This document shows, in pieces, positions 9,459 to 19,051 of a stretch of 64,000 bases of DNA. This stretch comes from an uncultured Opitutaceae bacterium. GTDB taxonomy: Bacteria; Verrucomicrobiota; Verrucomicrobiia; Opitutales; Opitutaceae. Each line of letters begins with the position of its first letter. The first letter of the stretch is position 1. The notes under the pieces are model-generated. The model saw only the letters and a list, made by a program, of their open reading frames with translations. It did no database searches and was not told the origin of the DNA. The DNA lies in the NCBI GenBank assembly GCA_951813085.1, contig OX638348.1, positions 1,187,627 to 1,251,626 on the forward strand. Direction: 5' to 3'. The position numbers and the translations under genes are program-made.

Positions 9459-10490
9459 ATGATACTGGGAATCGAGAGTTCGTGCGATGAATCGGCCCTC
9501 GCATTGCTAGACCCTGAGCGTGGATTAATTGGGGAGTGGATCAGTAGCCAGGTTTCGCTGCATGCTGAATATGGGGGCGTTGTACCGGATTTGGCGAGTA
9601 GGGAGCATCTAAATAATTTCGGTCCCTTGCTGATTGAGATGCGGGCGTGTTTCGATCTAGGACAGATAACGGAGATTGTCGTTACTGGAGGTCCAGGGCT
9701 GGCGGGTTGTCTAGCGATGGGAGTATCGGTAGCCAATTCCTTGTCCATTGCTCTCGATACTCCGCTATATGCCGCCAATCACTTGCAAGCGCATGCTCAA
9801 TCCGTGTTTATCCCTGAATTCGAGGCAGAATCGGTTTCATTCGATGAGCGCCTCAGTGATCTCCTGCCTCACCTTTCTTTAATCGTTTCAGGCGGGAATA
9901 CCCTTTTAACCTGTATCCATGAAGACCGTTCCTTTGAAGCGCTGGGCCAAACTATCGATGATGCCGCGGGTGAAGCCCTAGACAAAGGGGCGAAGCTCTT
10001 AGGTCTAGGCTATCCGGGAGGTCCAAAACTGGAATCGATGGCTAAAGGGGGCCGAATTGATGCGTTCGACTTTCCGCGAGCCTTGATTCAAAAGCCGAAT
10101 CTAGACTTCAGTTTTTCAGGCTTGAAAACGAGCCTGCGCTACTTGCTTGAAGGTTATGATGAATCTAGTTTTGAAGCGATAAAGTCGGATGTTTGCGCAT
10201 CTTATCAAGAAGCTGTCGTGGATGCGTTGATACGAAAATCAAGTCGATGCTTGAAGAATCGGACGTTTAGAAGTCTTGGATTGTCAGGGGGTGTATCCAA
10301 TAATCAATCATTGCGGAAACGATTCTTTAATCTCGGCAGCGAAAATGGAATTCCAGCCCTCCTAGCGGAGCCTCGGCATACAGGGGACAACGCGGGCATG
10401 ATCGCGTTCAGTCACTTATTTTGCGACAAATCAAGACGAAGCGGTCCTGTGAATATCGTTCCAAGCGCAACATTGGAGCGGATGATTTAA
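9459..10490 (+). CDS. tsaD: tRNA N6-adenosine threonylcarbamoyltransferase TsaD
   Basis: Transfers the threonylcarbamoyl group to A37 of ANN-decoding tRNAs (t6A), acting with TsaB and TsaE. The 343-residue ASKHA-fold protein starts ILGIESSCDES, has the metal-binding HxxxH motif (ANHLQAHAQS), the GGNTLL phosphate motif, the DDAAGEALDK segment and the C-terminal GGVSNN and GDNAGMIA motifs. Its ATG lies 2 bp after the ctp stop, suggesting translational coupling. Its last 4 bp overlap the convergent hydrolase gene. Length and motifs are standard. Confidence 0.97.
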   Translation: MILGIESSCDESALALLDPERGLIGEWISSQVSLHAEYGGVVPDLASREHLNNFGPLLIEMRACFDLGQITEIVVTGGPGLAGCLAMGVSVANSLSIALDTPLYAANHLQAHAQSVFIPEFEAESVSFDERLSDLLPHLSLIVSGGNTLLTCIHEDRSFEALGQTIDDAAGEALDKGAKLLGLGYPGGPKLESMAKGGRIDAFDFPRALIQKPNLDFSFSGLKTSLRYLLEGYDESSFEAIKSDVCASYQEAVVDALIRKSSRCLKNRTFRSLGLSGGVSNNQSLRKRFFNLGSENGIPALLAEPRHTGDNAGMIAFSHLFCDKSRRSGPVNIVPSATLERMI

Positions 10491-11353
10491 CTCCTTTTTT
10501 TCGGTTTCGTCGCGCTCTGTTTTTTCGCATTTATTGCAGTTTTCTTGGCAGTCGCTTTTTTCGCGGATGACTTTCGAGCTCGTTTTTTTGAAACGCGTTT
10601 TTTGGGCGCCGTTTTTTGCTTCGCTGCTGATGACGGAGCGTCATCGGAGATTGACGTTTCACCGGATTTGACAGCGCGTTTTCGCTTAGGTCGCCGCTCT
10701 CGCTTAGGCTTAGGTTCCTCTTGCTTATTCTTGGGAAAGACAGGAATCGAATTCAAATGGTCGTCCACCGAGAATTCACGACTGGAAAAAGCGCTAACCA
10801 GCTTGCTGAATTCTCGAAAGCGAGGGTGCGTTGCATCTCCAAGGATACTGTAGAATACGGTTTCGGAGGGAAGCAATTGGCAGCCGAGGTCGGCCAAGGC
10901 TCTCAGGGCTTGGGGTTCGTCAACCCGCCTGCGGCAACCGAGCGCATCCGTTAAAAAAGTGATATCGAAATCTTCACCTGCTGCTTGAAGCCCGGTTTGG
11001 TAGATGCAGATCGGTGTTTCAAGGCCGCAACCGAGCAAGTGATAGATCTCTTTCTCTCTCAAATAGTTTGCGATACCCGGTGCGCTGAGAGCCGAAAAGC
11101 TTGATTTCCTGAAGACCTTCGGATTTTTCGCCCGACGCAGCAGCCGCTCATTCGTGCCTCCTAACTTTTCAGGAACTTGCTCTGTAAAGAGGGTCCGCAA
11201 CCCTAGAGCTTGAGCGGCGTCCAATGCGAATGCGCACCGCTCTAGGAAAGCATTCTTATCGTAGAGCGTATCCACGAAACTATCTTGAGCGTCGATAACA
11301 AGGAGGGCGGTGGCGTTCAAGAGATCGCCAAGATCCGATGCAGCATTTGGCAT
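10487..11353 (-). CDS. Isochorismatase-fold cysteine hydrolase with histone-H1-like tail
   Basis: Residues 1-200 form an isochorismatase-like hydrolase with the triad D21 (VIDAQDSF), K83 (FRKSSFSAL) and C116 (GLETPICIYQT). The family includes nicotinamidases and amidases; the substrate here is unknown. From about residue 205 to 288 the protein becomes an intrinsically disordered Lys/Arg/Ala/Ser tail with H1-like repeats such as AKKATAKKTAINAKK. This is not part of the family fold. The tail is in frame with no sign of a shift and ends 4 bp inside tsaD. It could bind DNA, RNA or anionic polymers. Start ATG 11353 is the usual one for the fold. Confidence 0.85.
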   Translation of the reverse strand: MPNAASDLGDLLNATALLVIDAQDSFVDTLYDKNAFLERCAFALDAAQALGLRTLFTEQVPEKLGGTNERLLRRAKNPKVFRKSSFSALSAPGIANYLREKEIYHLLGCGLETPICIYQTGLQAAGEDFDITFLTDALGCRRRVDEPQALRALADLGCQLLPSETVFYSILGDATHPRFREFSKLVSAFSSREFSVDDHLNSIPVFPKNKQEEPKPKRERRPKRKRAVKSGETSISDDAPSSAAKQKTAPKKRVSKKRARKSSAKKATAKKTAINAKKQSATKPKKRS

Positions 11354-11479
11354 ATGGGCAGCTACGGTGACGCGGCTTGCGTTTTAATACAACAAGATCT
11401 GCGCAAATATTCGATTGGATTGAGTATCCGGTTAGAATTTTCTAGCCAGGAACGATTCCGGTTGAATAGTGGCATTTGT

Positions 11480-12022
11480 ATGGAATGGCATATAGCTCCA
11501 ATTTCGCAAAAATCGACGTCAAGCAACGTTCCTTTTCAAAAAGCGGATCGCGTCGTCAGCTTGCTCATTCGACTGGAGGAAGATGTAGCGCGAGCGGATG
11601 TCCTCGAAAGCGAGGAAGAAAGCTATGAATTGCCGGGTGAATTGATTTGCCGTTGGACGCAAACCTTCAAGCCCCGATCGACGGAAGATAAAGAAGCTCA
11701 GGAGGCTCTGAAGCTAACGGCGGACAATCTGTTCATTAGCCTATTCGATGGGGAGGAAGGTCCGAGCCAAGAGAATGCGAAGCTCAAGCATTTGCTCGGA
11801 CTCATGCTAGAACGCCGCCGCTTGCTGCGCGTAAAGGAAAAAGATGCGGGCTACATTCACTACATTCATCGTCCCACAAAAATCGAGTACGCAGTACCTA
11901 ACGTGGAGCTCGATCCGCAGTTCTTTATCGAAAATCAAGAGAAGCTCGCCTTCCTGGGAGGAGCGGAAGCGGACGGTGAGCCAGAGTCCCCTAAGACGGT
12001 GGCGCAGTCTACAGACAGCTAA
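11480..12022 (+). CDS. Conserved hypothetical protein
   Basis: A 180-residue acidic soluble protein with no signal peptide or membrane span. It starts MEWHIAPISQKS, contains a central basic-helical part (AKLKHLLGLMLERRRLLRVKE) and ends with an acidic low-complexity tail. I do not recognise a catalytic motif; its look is that of a small Verrucomicrobiota-specific conserved protein. The frame is open upstream to 11285, but that part overlaps the start of the divergent hydrolase gene, so ATG 11480 is preferred. The hydrolase gene diverges from it about 125 bp away. Confidence 0.75.
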   Translation: MEWHIAPISQKSTSSNVPFQKADRVVSLLIRLEEDVARADVLESEEESYELPGELICRWTQTFKPRSTEDKEAQEALKLTADNLFISLFDGEEGPSQENAKLKHLLGLMLERRRLLRVKEKDAGYIHYIHRPTKIEYAVPNVELDPQFFIENQEKLAFLGGAEADGEPESPKTVAQSTDS

Positions 12023-12031
12023 GAGCGACTG

Positions 12032-12547
12032 CTAAATATCTCGATACCAACGGCAGTCTGCCGATTCCGCCTCGCTCTTCCCCAAAGTGATCTGTCGAGG
12101 CCGTTTGATGCGAAATGGAATCGAAAGGGTCGCTCCCGTTCGATTCTCGAATTCCAGATGTATTCGAACTTTAGATTCAGAAGGGATACAGGAAAGGACC
12201 GCAACGCTTGAGTATCGTCGTTGGCGTACTCGAATCAGTAACCCTTCTTCCAAGTCGTCACCGCAATGACGAGTTCTGACGGCGCTGCTTGAACGGATCA
12301 GATCTAGAAACTCGACTTGGCCTAGCCGCGTCGTGCCTGCAGCGACCTGAGCCACGATGCTGCCGGAGTTGCTCTCGAAGTCGGATTGAAACCGATTCAA
12401 AAGCGCAGACACCAGGCGATCACTCTCGATGGTCCTTCTAGGAACGCTTCGTTTCGTATTCTGTGTTCTAGGCGAGTTCAATGCTCTGGGATCGTTTGTG
12501 ATCGTTGCGATTGGCTTTGGGGAGGCTCGTCGCGCATCCGAATTCAT
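12032..12547 (-). CDS. Hypothetical protein, weak support
   Basis: A 171-codon frame that fills the gap between two plus-strand genes, 9 bp from the end of the preceding gene. The middle (LNRFQSDFESNSGSIVAQVAAGTT to the C-terminus) has plausible beta-rich composition (RVRQRRYSSVAVLSCIPSESKVRIHLEF) that could suit a small PilZ-like or regulatory barrel, but I recognise no definite family. The basic, Ser/Thr-rich first 40 residues look disordered. No competing gene is visible here, which is the main reason to keep it. Confidence 0.4.
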   Translation of the reverse strand: MNSDARRASPKPIATITNDPRALNSPRTQNTKRSVPRRTIESDRLVSALLNRFQSDFESNSGSIVAQVAAGTTRLGQVEFLDLIRSSSAVRTRHCGDDLEEGLLIRVRQRRYSSVAVLSCIPSESKVRIHLEFENRTGATLSIPFRIKRPRQITLGKSEAESADCRWYRDI

Positions 12548-12879
12548 CTATGAAAACCAATCCATCGCTTTGCGGTATTCAGTGAATTAGAGGGAGGGCG
12601 CCTCTTTGACGCAATGCTCGATCCCTCCTTTTCAGATTTGGAGAAAATATGGGTGAATTGCATTCCGGGTCGGGTTTGGTCTCCATCTTGATGCACAGGA
12701 TTGAGGGATTTCTTGCGCCGAGGTATCGGGGCAAGGTGGTTCTTCAAGCCTCGATTTTCGCTATCTACCTGAAGATCCGGGGTTTATTGAATAATCGAGT
12801 AATCGCAAACAGAGGCTTTGCCCTTGACCTAAAGGGATATTCGGTCACATTTTTACATTTCGCGAATCTCTTAGCGTCT
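12548..12879. other. Intergenic region, 332 bp
   Basis: The frame of the downstream binding protein stays open back to 12649 but has no recognisable protein character, so it is probably non-coding. No convincing promoter, terminator or repeat was seen. It must contain the promoters of the divergent hypothetical gene (start 12547) and of the sugar-binding protein (start 12880). Confidence 0.4.
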
Positions 12880-13859
12880 ATGCATCCTATACGAGCCACC
12901 TTGTCGATTTTCTCGCTCCTGCTCGGTTTTTCGCTTGGTATAGGGCAAGAGGCATCTTCGGAATACAGGATCGCTGTAGTGCCTAAGGGCACCGATAGGG
13001 ACAGGTGGCAGGCCATTCATGCGGGCGCCTTGAAAGCGAGCGAGGAGCTTGCTGCGGAAGGAGTCCAAGTCGAAATATTGTGGAAGGGGGAAACGGTATC
13101 TCGTTCTGACAAGCAGATCCAAGTAGTGGATACATTTACTGGGCAACGACTGAGTGGTATTTTAGTGGCATCGATAGATGAAACCCATTTAAGCGGTAAT
13201 ATACGTATCGACAGGAACTCTGATTTGCCTTTGGTGTACATCGATTCCGGCTTGGATGCGGACCGACCTCTCAGCTATGTTGCGACGGACAACTTTCAAG
13301 GAGGAGCTATAGCAGCGGATCGCATCGGTCAGCTGACCGAGGGCGTTGGCAACGTGATTCTCTTACGCCATCGTCAAGGTGATACGAATTCGGAGGCAAG
13401 AGAAGCTGGTTTTATTGAGAAAATAAAGTCCGAGTATCCCTCGATTCGCATGATCTCCATTGATCAGTACGCTGGCGATAGCATGAGCCAAGCGGATACT
13501 GCAGCTGAGTATTTGCTTAATAGGTACGGCCGTCGCGTAAACGCGGTTTTCGCTTCAAGCGCATCGGGGGCAGATGCGATGCTCAATGCGTTGCGTAATT
13601 TCAATTTGGCAGGCCAGGTTTATCTAGTTGGTTATGAGGCGTCGTCGACGCCATACGCACGGGCGAGGTGCAAGGTTTAGTGGTGTCTAATCCTTTCCGA
13701 ATGGGATATCTAGGAGTCACTACGTTAGTGGACCATATTCAAGGAGGCAATACGCCTACCATGGTGGATACGGGCGTTACCCTTGTGACGATGGCTAATA
13801 TCGAAAGTTCCGAAGTGCAGGAGGCCCTTGGAGCGAACGGTAACGCGGCGATTCAGTAA
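12880..13859 (+). pseudogene. Periplasmic sugar-binding protein (RbsB-like), frameshifted
   Basis: A periplasmic-binding-protein type 1 (Peripla_BP_4) related to ribose-type ABC solute-binding proteins. A signal peptide (MHPIRATLSIFSLLLGFSLG) precedes the fold (YRIAVVPKGTDRDRW, LVYIDSGLDADRPLSYVATDN, VNAVFASSASGADAML, VYLVGYEASS). Near 13640 the frame changes by one base: the first frame stops at 13680, and the second continues the same protein (DAIRTGEVQGLVVSNPFRMGYLGV) to 13859. Both halves are otherwise intact, so this is one recent indel or a sequence error. No ABC permease or ATPase follows; the next gene encodes a TPR protein. Confidence 0.82.
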
Positions 13860-13896
13860 AATGCCTACCTGGACTCGGGTGAGGGAGATTTGAGGC

Positions 13897-14847
13897 GTGG
13901 GAGCGATTAGATCTTTGCCCAAGCAAATCTATGCGCTGGTCGGCGCTGCGGTCTTGCTGGCGGTCCTGCTGGATCGGATCAATAGGCAGACACCCGATAT
14001 CGAGAAGACGCTGCTGGAAGCGGAGTTGATCGTGGGCATTCCGCCGATACCCAACCTTTCGGGTTGGCCGAAATCGTTTCTTTCGGAACTGAAAATCGTG
14101 CATCAGGCGATTATCGGTACTGACGGAGGCGTGGCCGCTTTAGGGAAATTGGGCGAGCTCTATTTCGCCAACGGTTTCTATGGCGAAGCGCGACAATGCT
14201 TCGGCGTTCTCGTTGGATTGGATCCGCAAAATCCCAGATGGGCCTATTTCCTGGGGCTCGTTACGCGTGACTATCAAGACAAGCGAGTGGCGATTGACGC
14301 GTTTGAGAGGGCATTGGCGCTGGATAGCAGCTATCTGAATATTCGCTACGAGCTTGGGATGACTTACGTAGAAAGCGGTCATTTGCTGGATTCGGTCGAA
14401 CAACTGAAGCCATTGCTGGAAAGGAGCGATTGGGAACCCTGGGCCCGATATGGATTGGCCCGCGGTCTTGCCCTCGAGGAGAGATGTGAGGAAGCCAGCG
14501 AGCAGTTGAGACACGCCATCGAACGCGATTCGAGCGTTAAGAAATTCTTCGCGCTTTTCGAGGAAGTGGCATTGGACGCAGGAAATCGCGTTGAGGCAGA
14601 TCAAGCCAGAACGAAAAAAGAGCTCCTTCCGTACGAGAAGACTTTATATGATAGTTGGGTTCAAGATCTGTGGGAGCGCTGTTACGATACTATCAGACTG
14701 GCCAGATTCGCCGAAGCGGAGGCGCTTGCAGGCAACAAACCCCGAGCAGCAGAAATGATAGCTCGAGCGGGGCAGCTCCAAACGATCGAAGGCTCATCTT
14801 CTGTGGAATTGGAAGCGGTCAGCGAATTGCTAGATAGCTTGAACTAG
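13897..14847 (+). CDS. TPR-repeat protein, membrane-anchored
   Basis: A 316-residue protein with one N-terminal membrane helix (IYALVGAAVLLAVLLDRI, residues about 10-27) and tetratricopeptide-like repeats over about 75-200 (GELYFANGFYGEARQCFGVL; GLVTRDYQDKRVAIDAFERAL; GMTYVESGHLLDSVEQL). The start is a GTG at 13897 placed 37 bp after the binding-protein gene; no ATG gives the membrane helix. TPRs act in protein-protein contacts; the partner is unknown. It lies between the frameshifted binding protein and the phosphate porin region, with about 70 bp before the first Pho-box repeat. Confidence 0.8.
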   Translation: MGAIRSLPKQIYALVGAAVLLAVLLDRINRQTPDIEKTLLEAELIVGIPPIPNLSGWPKSFLSELKIVHQAIIGTDGGVAALGKLGELYFANGFYGEARQCFGVLVGLDPQNPRWAYFLGLVTRDYQDKRVAIDAFERALALDSSYLNIRYELGMTYVESGHLLDSVEQLKPLLERSDWEPWARYGLARGLALEERCEEASEQLRHAIERDSSVKKFFALFEEVALDAGNRVEADQARTKKELLPYEKTLYDSWVQDLWERCYDTIRLARFAEAEALAGNKPRAAEMIARAGQLQTIEGSSSVELEAVSELLDSLN

Positions 14848-14914
14848 CAGCGTTGTTGGGTCGTTTAGGCAGTTAGCTAGCAGATTCATCAATTCATCGG
14901 ACATCGTTGGAATT

Positions 14915-14952
14915 GTTACGATTGCGTTACGGTTGTGTTACGGCGGGGTGAC
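14915..14952 (+). promoter_or_regulatory. Pho-box-like array, four 11-bp-phased half-sites before the porin gene
   Basis: GTTAC occurs at 14915, 14926 and 14937, and GTGAC at 14948, an exact 11-bp period. PhoB-type response regulators bind direct repeats with an 11-bp period (7-bp repeat plus 4-bp spacer, classically CTGTCAT), so four half-sites make two adjacent Pho boxes. It lies about 110 bp upstream of the porin start and shares its half-site with a pair before pstS. Binding by PhoB is inferred. Confidence 0.65.
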
Positions 14953-15058
14953 TTTTGGCAGGTGGTCGAGTTTTTACTCGCTTCGATCCTTTCAGGGTTC
15001 CAATCAGCAGGATGGGAAAGGCACGCCTTTCTCCAACCCGTAAATCAACAAAGCTAAA

Positions 15059-16402
15059 ATGACTACACGAACGCTCTCGCAATCGTTAATAATGATTGGT
15101 GCGCTGCTCTGCAGTGCGCCCGTTTCTTACGCTCAGGATGACACAGCGGATGTCCTTATTTGGGTACTCGTTCAAAAAGGAATCCTTACTCAATCGGAAG
15201 CGACCTATATAAAGCAGGAAGTTAATACCGTGATGGAGGCCCAAAAGGCTGAAATCGTAAGCGCCGCTGTGGATCAGGTTGAAGACAGATACGTCCAATC
15301 GGTTCCGAGCGTCCCTATGCCTGGGGCGTTAGATGGCTTGCAGCTCTATGGCAATGCTCGGTTCAGATATCACTACGAAAACGCGGAAAGCCGATCGGGT
15401 GAAAATAACGACCGTTCCCGTTGGCGCTATCGAATTCGGGTGGGTTCGGTATATAGCTTCAAGGAAAGCCCGTTTTCGCTGGGCGTTCAGTTGGAGTCTG
15501 CCACCTCGAACGATTCCAACAATTCGAACTTCGGGGGCTTTTTTGACAAGTCGGGTGGAGGCATGAATTTGGGGCGCCTATACCTGGACTACCAGGGAGA
15601 AGATTGGCGTATTACGTTCGGCAAGCAGGGGAGCCCTTTCTACCTGCCGAAAATGCTTTGGGATGGCGATTTGAATATAGAAGGTTTGACGGAGTCGACC
15701 TCATTCGGGAATTGGACCTTCGTCGCTGGCCAATACATTATAGACGAGGAGAACGAGTCGAAAGAAGTCATCGGCGGACCTTCCGTGACGGACGATGCGT
15801 TGCTCATGGCCCAAGGGATATGGAGCAATGGTGAGGGATTGAAGATAGCCCCAATAGTCATGGCGACGACCGGGGGGACTTCCAATTTCTCTGAGAGCGG
15901 TACGTTCTCGGGCGCGAATTCAGTGAGGTATTTCCATGATTTCGTTGTCGCTGCGGTCCCATTCGAGTTCGGATTCAAATCCGGCGATGGCCAGAGCCAC
16001 AAAATATTTGGAGCCTGGGGAACGAATTTCGAAGGGGACGAGTTGATCAACGATCCCGACTCGCCGTTTTTCGATGGCGCCGGACAAAGCTCTAAAAACC
16101 AATTCGCGAATTTAGGGTATCAGTTTGGATCGGCGAAGCAAGCAGGCCAGAAGCAATGGAGCGCGGAATACCGGTTCATGGAAGCGGCAGGTTACACGCC
16201 GAATCTCTCTGATTCCGATTGGGCGAAAGGAGAGGTCAACCAGGCGGGCTATGTAATCAACTATAAGCAAATGTTCACCGACTTCTTTGGCCTAAGCGTT
16301 ACCTATCTTGTGGGTGACAGCATTGATGACGACTACCTGGCCTCGCCTGGCAATCTTGGCAACACGCAGGTCCTGCTGGTCGATGGCGAAGTTAAATTCT
16401 AG
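15059..16402 (+). CDS. Outer-membrane porin (putative phosphate-regulated)
   Basis: A 447-residue secreted beta-barrel protein of the Porin_5 (putative porin) kind. It has a signal peptide (residues 1-25, ending SYAQ), a short periplasmic helix ([20 protein letters not shown]) typical of this family, then alternating aromatic strands such as [14 protein letters not shown] and [19 protein letters not shown], and the C-terminal Phe of barrel proteins (DGEVKF). It follows the four-repeat Pho-box array and precedes pstS, so uptake of phosphate or phosphorylated compounds under phosphate starvation is inferred. The pore specificity cannot be read from the sequence. Confidence 0.85.
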   Translation: MTTRTLSQSLIMIGALLCSAPVSYAQDDTADVLIWVLVQKGILTQSEATYIKQEVNTVMEAQKAEIVSAAVDQVEDRYVQSVPSVPMPGALDGLQLYGNARFRYHYENAESRSGENNDRSRWRYRIRVGSVYSFKESPFSLGVQLESATSNDSNNSNFGGFFDKSGGGMNLGRLYLDYQGEDWRITFGKQGSPFYLPKMLWDGDLNIEGLTESTSFGNWTFVAGQYIIDEENESKEVIGGPSVTDDALLMAQGIWSNGEGLKIAPIVMATTGGTSNFSESGTFSGANSVRYFHDFVVAAVPFEFGFKSGDGQSHKIFGAWGTNFEGDELINDPDSPFFDGAGQSSKNQFANLGYQFGSAKQAGQKQWSAEYRFMEAAGYTPNLSDSDWAKGEVNQAGYVINYKQMFTDFFGLSVTYLVGDSIDDDYLASPGNLGNTQVLLVDGEVKF

Positions 16403-16459
16403 GTGAGCTACGCCAGCGATTGGCTGTATTCAAGATTTCTGGGGCCAGACAGATGGAGC

Positions 16460-16475
16460 GTTACCTGATTGTCAC
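16460..16475 (+). promoter_or_regulatory. Pho-box-like pair before pstS
   Basis: GTTAC at 16460 and GTCAC at 16471 lie exactly 11 bp apart, matching the array before the porin gene, 80 bp upstream of the pstS ATG. Repeats at plus or minus 11 bp beyond these two are absent. The position and period suit a single PhoB site. Confidence 0.5.
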
Positions 16476-16554
16476 AGTCCTAGGCTTGTTGCGCCTGCCG
16501 GAGTTCTCAAATGTTAACCAGATTAGTAATAAAGAAACGAAAATACTCAGTATT

Positions 16555-17391
16555 ATGAAAACAACCCGTATCAACAAGTTATTGTCCATTGCTGCCTGCG
16601 TTTTTGCTTGCGGTGCTTTTTCTGCAGCGAATGCGGCGGAGAAGATCGTTATCAAAGGTTCGGATACTCTTGGAGCGAAGATGGTCCCGCAATTAGCTGA
16701 AGAATTCAAGGCGATCAAGGCGAAGCAGGGAATAGAGGTGACCTTCGAGATTGCAGCCGAAGGGTCGTCGACCGGGATAGCCGCGGTCATTGACAAGACG
16801 GCTGATCTAGGGATGTCGAGTCGCGACGCGAAAGGCACGGAAATCTCCAAAGGCCTGCTGGCTGGGATCAAAATGGAGCCGATAGTGGTCGCAAAAGACG
16901 GCGTTGCCATCGTTGTTAAGAATTCGAATCCAATGGATGAAATCAGTTCGCGGGAAGTCGAAAAGATATTCACCGGTGACGTCGAAAATTGGTCGGCAAT
17001 CAATGGGAAGTCCGGATCGATTTCGATTTACACACGCAATACCTCTTCGGGAACCTATGCGGTTTTCCAAGAAATGGCGCTTCGCAAGAGAGACTATGCG
17101 TCGTCGTCCCAGAAGATGGCAGGCAATGAGCAAATCGCGTCTGAAGTCGCTAAAAATGCTAATGGAATTGGATACGTGGGGCTTGCTTACATCCGAACCC
17201 CTGGCTTGAAGCCGCTTCCGGTGAATGGCATTGATGCAGATGATCCAAAATATCCATTCGCGCGTCCGCTTTACTACTACTATGACGCGAGCGATGAGAT
17301 GCGTCCAATCGTCAAAGAGTTCGTTGATTTCTGCCTTGGAGAAAAGGGACAGGAGATAGTGGAGTCGGTACACTTCATTTCAGTATTGTAG
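16555..17391 (+). CDS. pstS: Phosphate ABC transporter, substrate-binding protein
   Basis: Periplasmic binding protein that captures phosphate for the PstCAB transporter. The 278-residue product has a signal peptide ([20 protein letters not shown]), then [21 protein letters not shown], phosphate-contact segments [12 protein letters not shown] and MSSRDAK, and [15 protein letters not shown]. It belongs to the short PstS type rather than the E. coli type. ATG 16555 is chosen because it directly precedes the signal peptide; the frame is open further upstream. It is the first gene of pstSCAB-phoU and lies downstream of the Pho-box pair. Confidence 0.96.
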   Translation: MKTTRINKLLSIAACVFACGAFSAANAAEKIVIKGSDTLGAKMVPQLAEEFKAIKAKQGIEVTFEIAAEGSSTGIAAVIDKTADLGMSSRDAKGTEISKGLLAGIKMEPIVVAKDGVAIVVKNSNPMDEISSREVEKIFTGDVENWSAINGKSGSISIYTRNTSSGTYAVFQEMALRKRDYASSSQKMAGNEQIASEVAKNANGIGYVGLAYIRTPGLKPLPVNGIDADDPKYPFARPLYYYYDASDEMRPIVKEFVDFCLGEKGQEIVESVHFISVL

Positions 17392-17451
17392 AGTAGATTC
17401 CGCTTGCTCATTTGAAAATTGGGCGATGCCATTTCACTTTCTTCAAATGAC

Positions 17452-19044
17452 ATGAGCGACCGAGAACCTGAAGACCGATACGATCTGTCATCACGTCGGA
17501 AGTCTTTTTTGGGCCTGACCAAGGAATCGGCCCTTAAAGGGCTATTTGGCGGGAATGCCTTCGTATCGATCGTGGTTCTTGGCCTGATTACATTTTTCCT
17601 ATTCAAGGAGGGGTTCGGCTTTTTCGGCCAGTACCGGGAGGATCTTACGATCTATCGGAAGTCTGGACTCGAATATGTCGAGTTGATGAGAGAGGAGCAG
17701 AATGCTCTTTCTGCCCTCAACCGATACCTGAACTCGATTCGAACGTTGCAGAGCGAACAGCTCACGGAAAGTGGCTTGGAGTTTAGCGATGTAAAAGCGG
17801 TTTTGCGGAAAGATGAGGACTTTTTCTACGATTTCGAAGATTTAGCATTCCCGTTGCGCGAGCATATCCTTGAAGCCAGCGAAGTGGTCGCCACAGCTAG
17901 AGATAGCTATGAGGAAATGCTGGACCTTCAGGAGCATAGGCAGAACCTGATTAACGCCGGAAGGCAAAGCGAAGCGAATAGCTTCGAGATAACCGAAATC
18001 GATCTCGGGCAGATGTTCGAACTGGTGAAGTCGAAGGAAGGCGATTTCAATGCGATCAATCGTCATCTTGAAGAGGAAATCCCTGCATTGCTGGAACGGG
18101 CTCCCATCTACGATGATCCGGATCTAAATTCCAGAATGAATCGATTCAAGGAACTGGCGACCCTGTTTCTTAGCGAGATTCCGGTTTATGAAGAGCGGAT
18201 AGTTTTATGGAACCGCGAGGACGCAATCAGTATTGGAGAATCCTTTACATCGTTCATATTCGGTAAAAAATGGGTCACCAATAGTTCGATACAAAATTGG
18301 TATGGAATCGTCCCCTTGTTTTCAGGGTCATTGCTAGTGGCTATGATCGCGATGTTTTTCGCAGTCCCATTCGGGGTAGGGGCTGCTGTCTACGTGAATC
18401 AGGTTGCCCGACCTCTTGAGCAGAATTTGATAAAACCTTTTATTGAATTTATCTCGGCCATTCCTTCGGTTGTCATCGGGTTTTTCGGTATTGCAGTATT
18501 CGGAACATTGATACGGAATATGTCGGGTTGGGACTCTATGGAGTGGGTGAACTTTTTCCCGCTGAGCGAACGACTGACTGGATTTACCGCTGGCTGCTTG
18601 CTTGCGTTGATGGCGATTCCAACGATATTTACCTTAGCCGAGGATGCCTTGAACAATGTTCCTATCGCATTCAAGGAAGCGTCCATGGCGTTGGGTTCGA
18701 CCAAGCTTCAGACAATTATTCGCATTATCGTGCCCACGGCATTGTCGGGAATCATCTCGGCAGTTCTCCTCGGATTCGGGCGCGTGATCGGCGAAACCAT
18801 GGTTGTCTTGCTGTGCGCGGGCAACCGAATCGAGATCCCTCAATTCACTGAGGGAATCGGTGTATTTTTCGAGCCTGTTCACACAATGACCGGCATTATC
18901 GCGCAGGAATTGGGAGAGGTAGTTAATGGGAGCCTGCACTATCGGGCATTGTTTGTCGTGGGATTGACGCTTTTCCTGATCTCACTGCTCATAAACTACT
19001 TCGCTCAGAAGATCGTGCTCAAATTCCAGATTTCCCGAGGCTAG
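17452..19044 (+). CDS. pstC: Phosphate ABC transporter, permease PstC
   Basis: Inner-membrane permease half of the Pst phosphate importer. The roughly 530-residue protein is long for PstC: after the first membrane span ([15 protein letters not shown]) there is a periplasmic or cytoplasmic helical insert of about 200 residues rich in charged residues, then the usual BPD transport core from about residue 285 ([22 protein letters not shown]) with the EAA-like loop ([31 protein letters not shown]). The insert is typical of the large PstC form paired with a large PstA. ATG 17452 gives [10 protein letters not shown]; a TTG at 17419 is the only other start. Confidence 0.94.
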   Translation: MSDREPEDRYDLSSRRKSFLGLTKESALKGLFGGNAFVSIVVLGLITFFLFKEGFGFFGQYREDLTIYRKSGLEYVELMREEQNALSALNRYLNSIRTLQSEQLTESGLEFSDVKAVLRKDEDFFYDFEDLAFPLREHILEASEVVATARDSYEEMLDLQEHRQNLINAGRQSEANSFEITEIDLGQMFELVKSKEGDFNAINRHLEEEIPALLERAPIYDDPDLNSRMNRFKELATLFLSEIPVYEERIVLWNREDAISIGESFTSFIFGKKWVTNSSIQNWYGIVPLFSGSLLVAMIAMFFAVPFGVGAAVYVNQVARPLEQNLIKPFIEFISAIPSVVIGFFGIAVFGTLIRNMSGWDSMEWVNFFPLSERLTGFTAGCLLALMAIPTIFTLAEDALNNVPIAFKEASMALGSTKLQTIIRIIVPTALSGIISAVLLGFGRVIGETMVVLLCAGNRIEIPQFTEGIGVFFEPVHTMTGIIAQELGEVVNGSLHYRALFVVGLTLFLISLLINYFAQKIVLKFQISRG

Positions 19045-19051
19045 AGCTATC

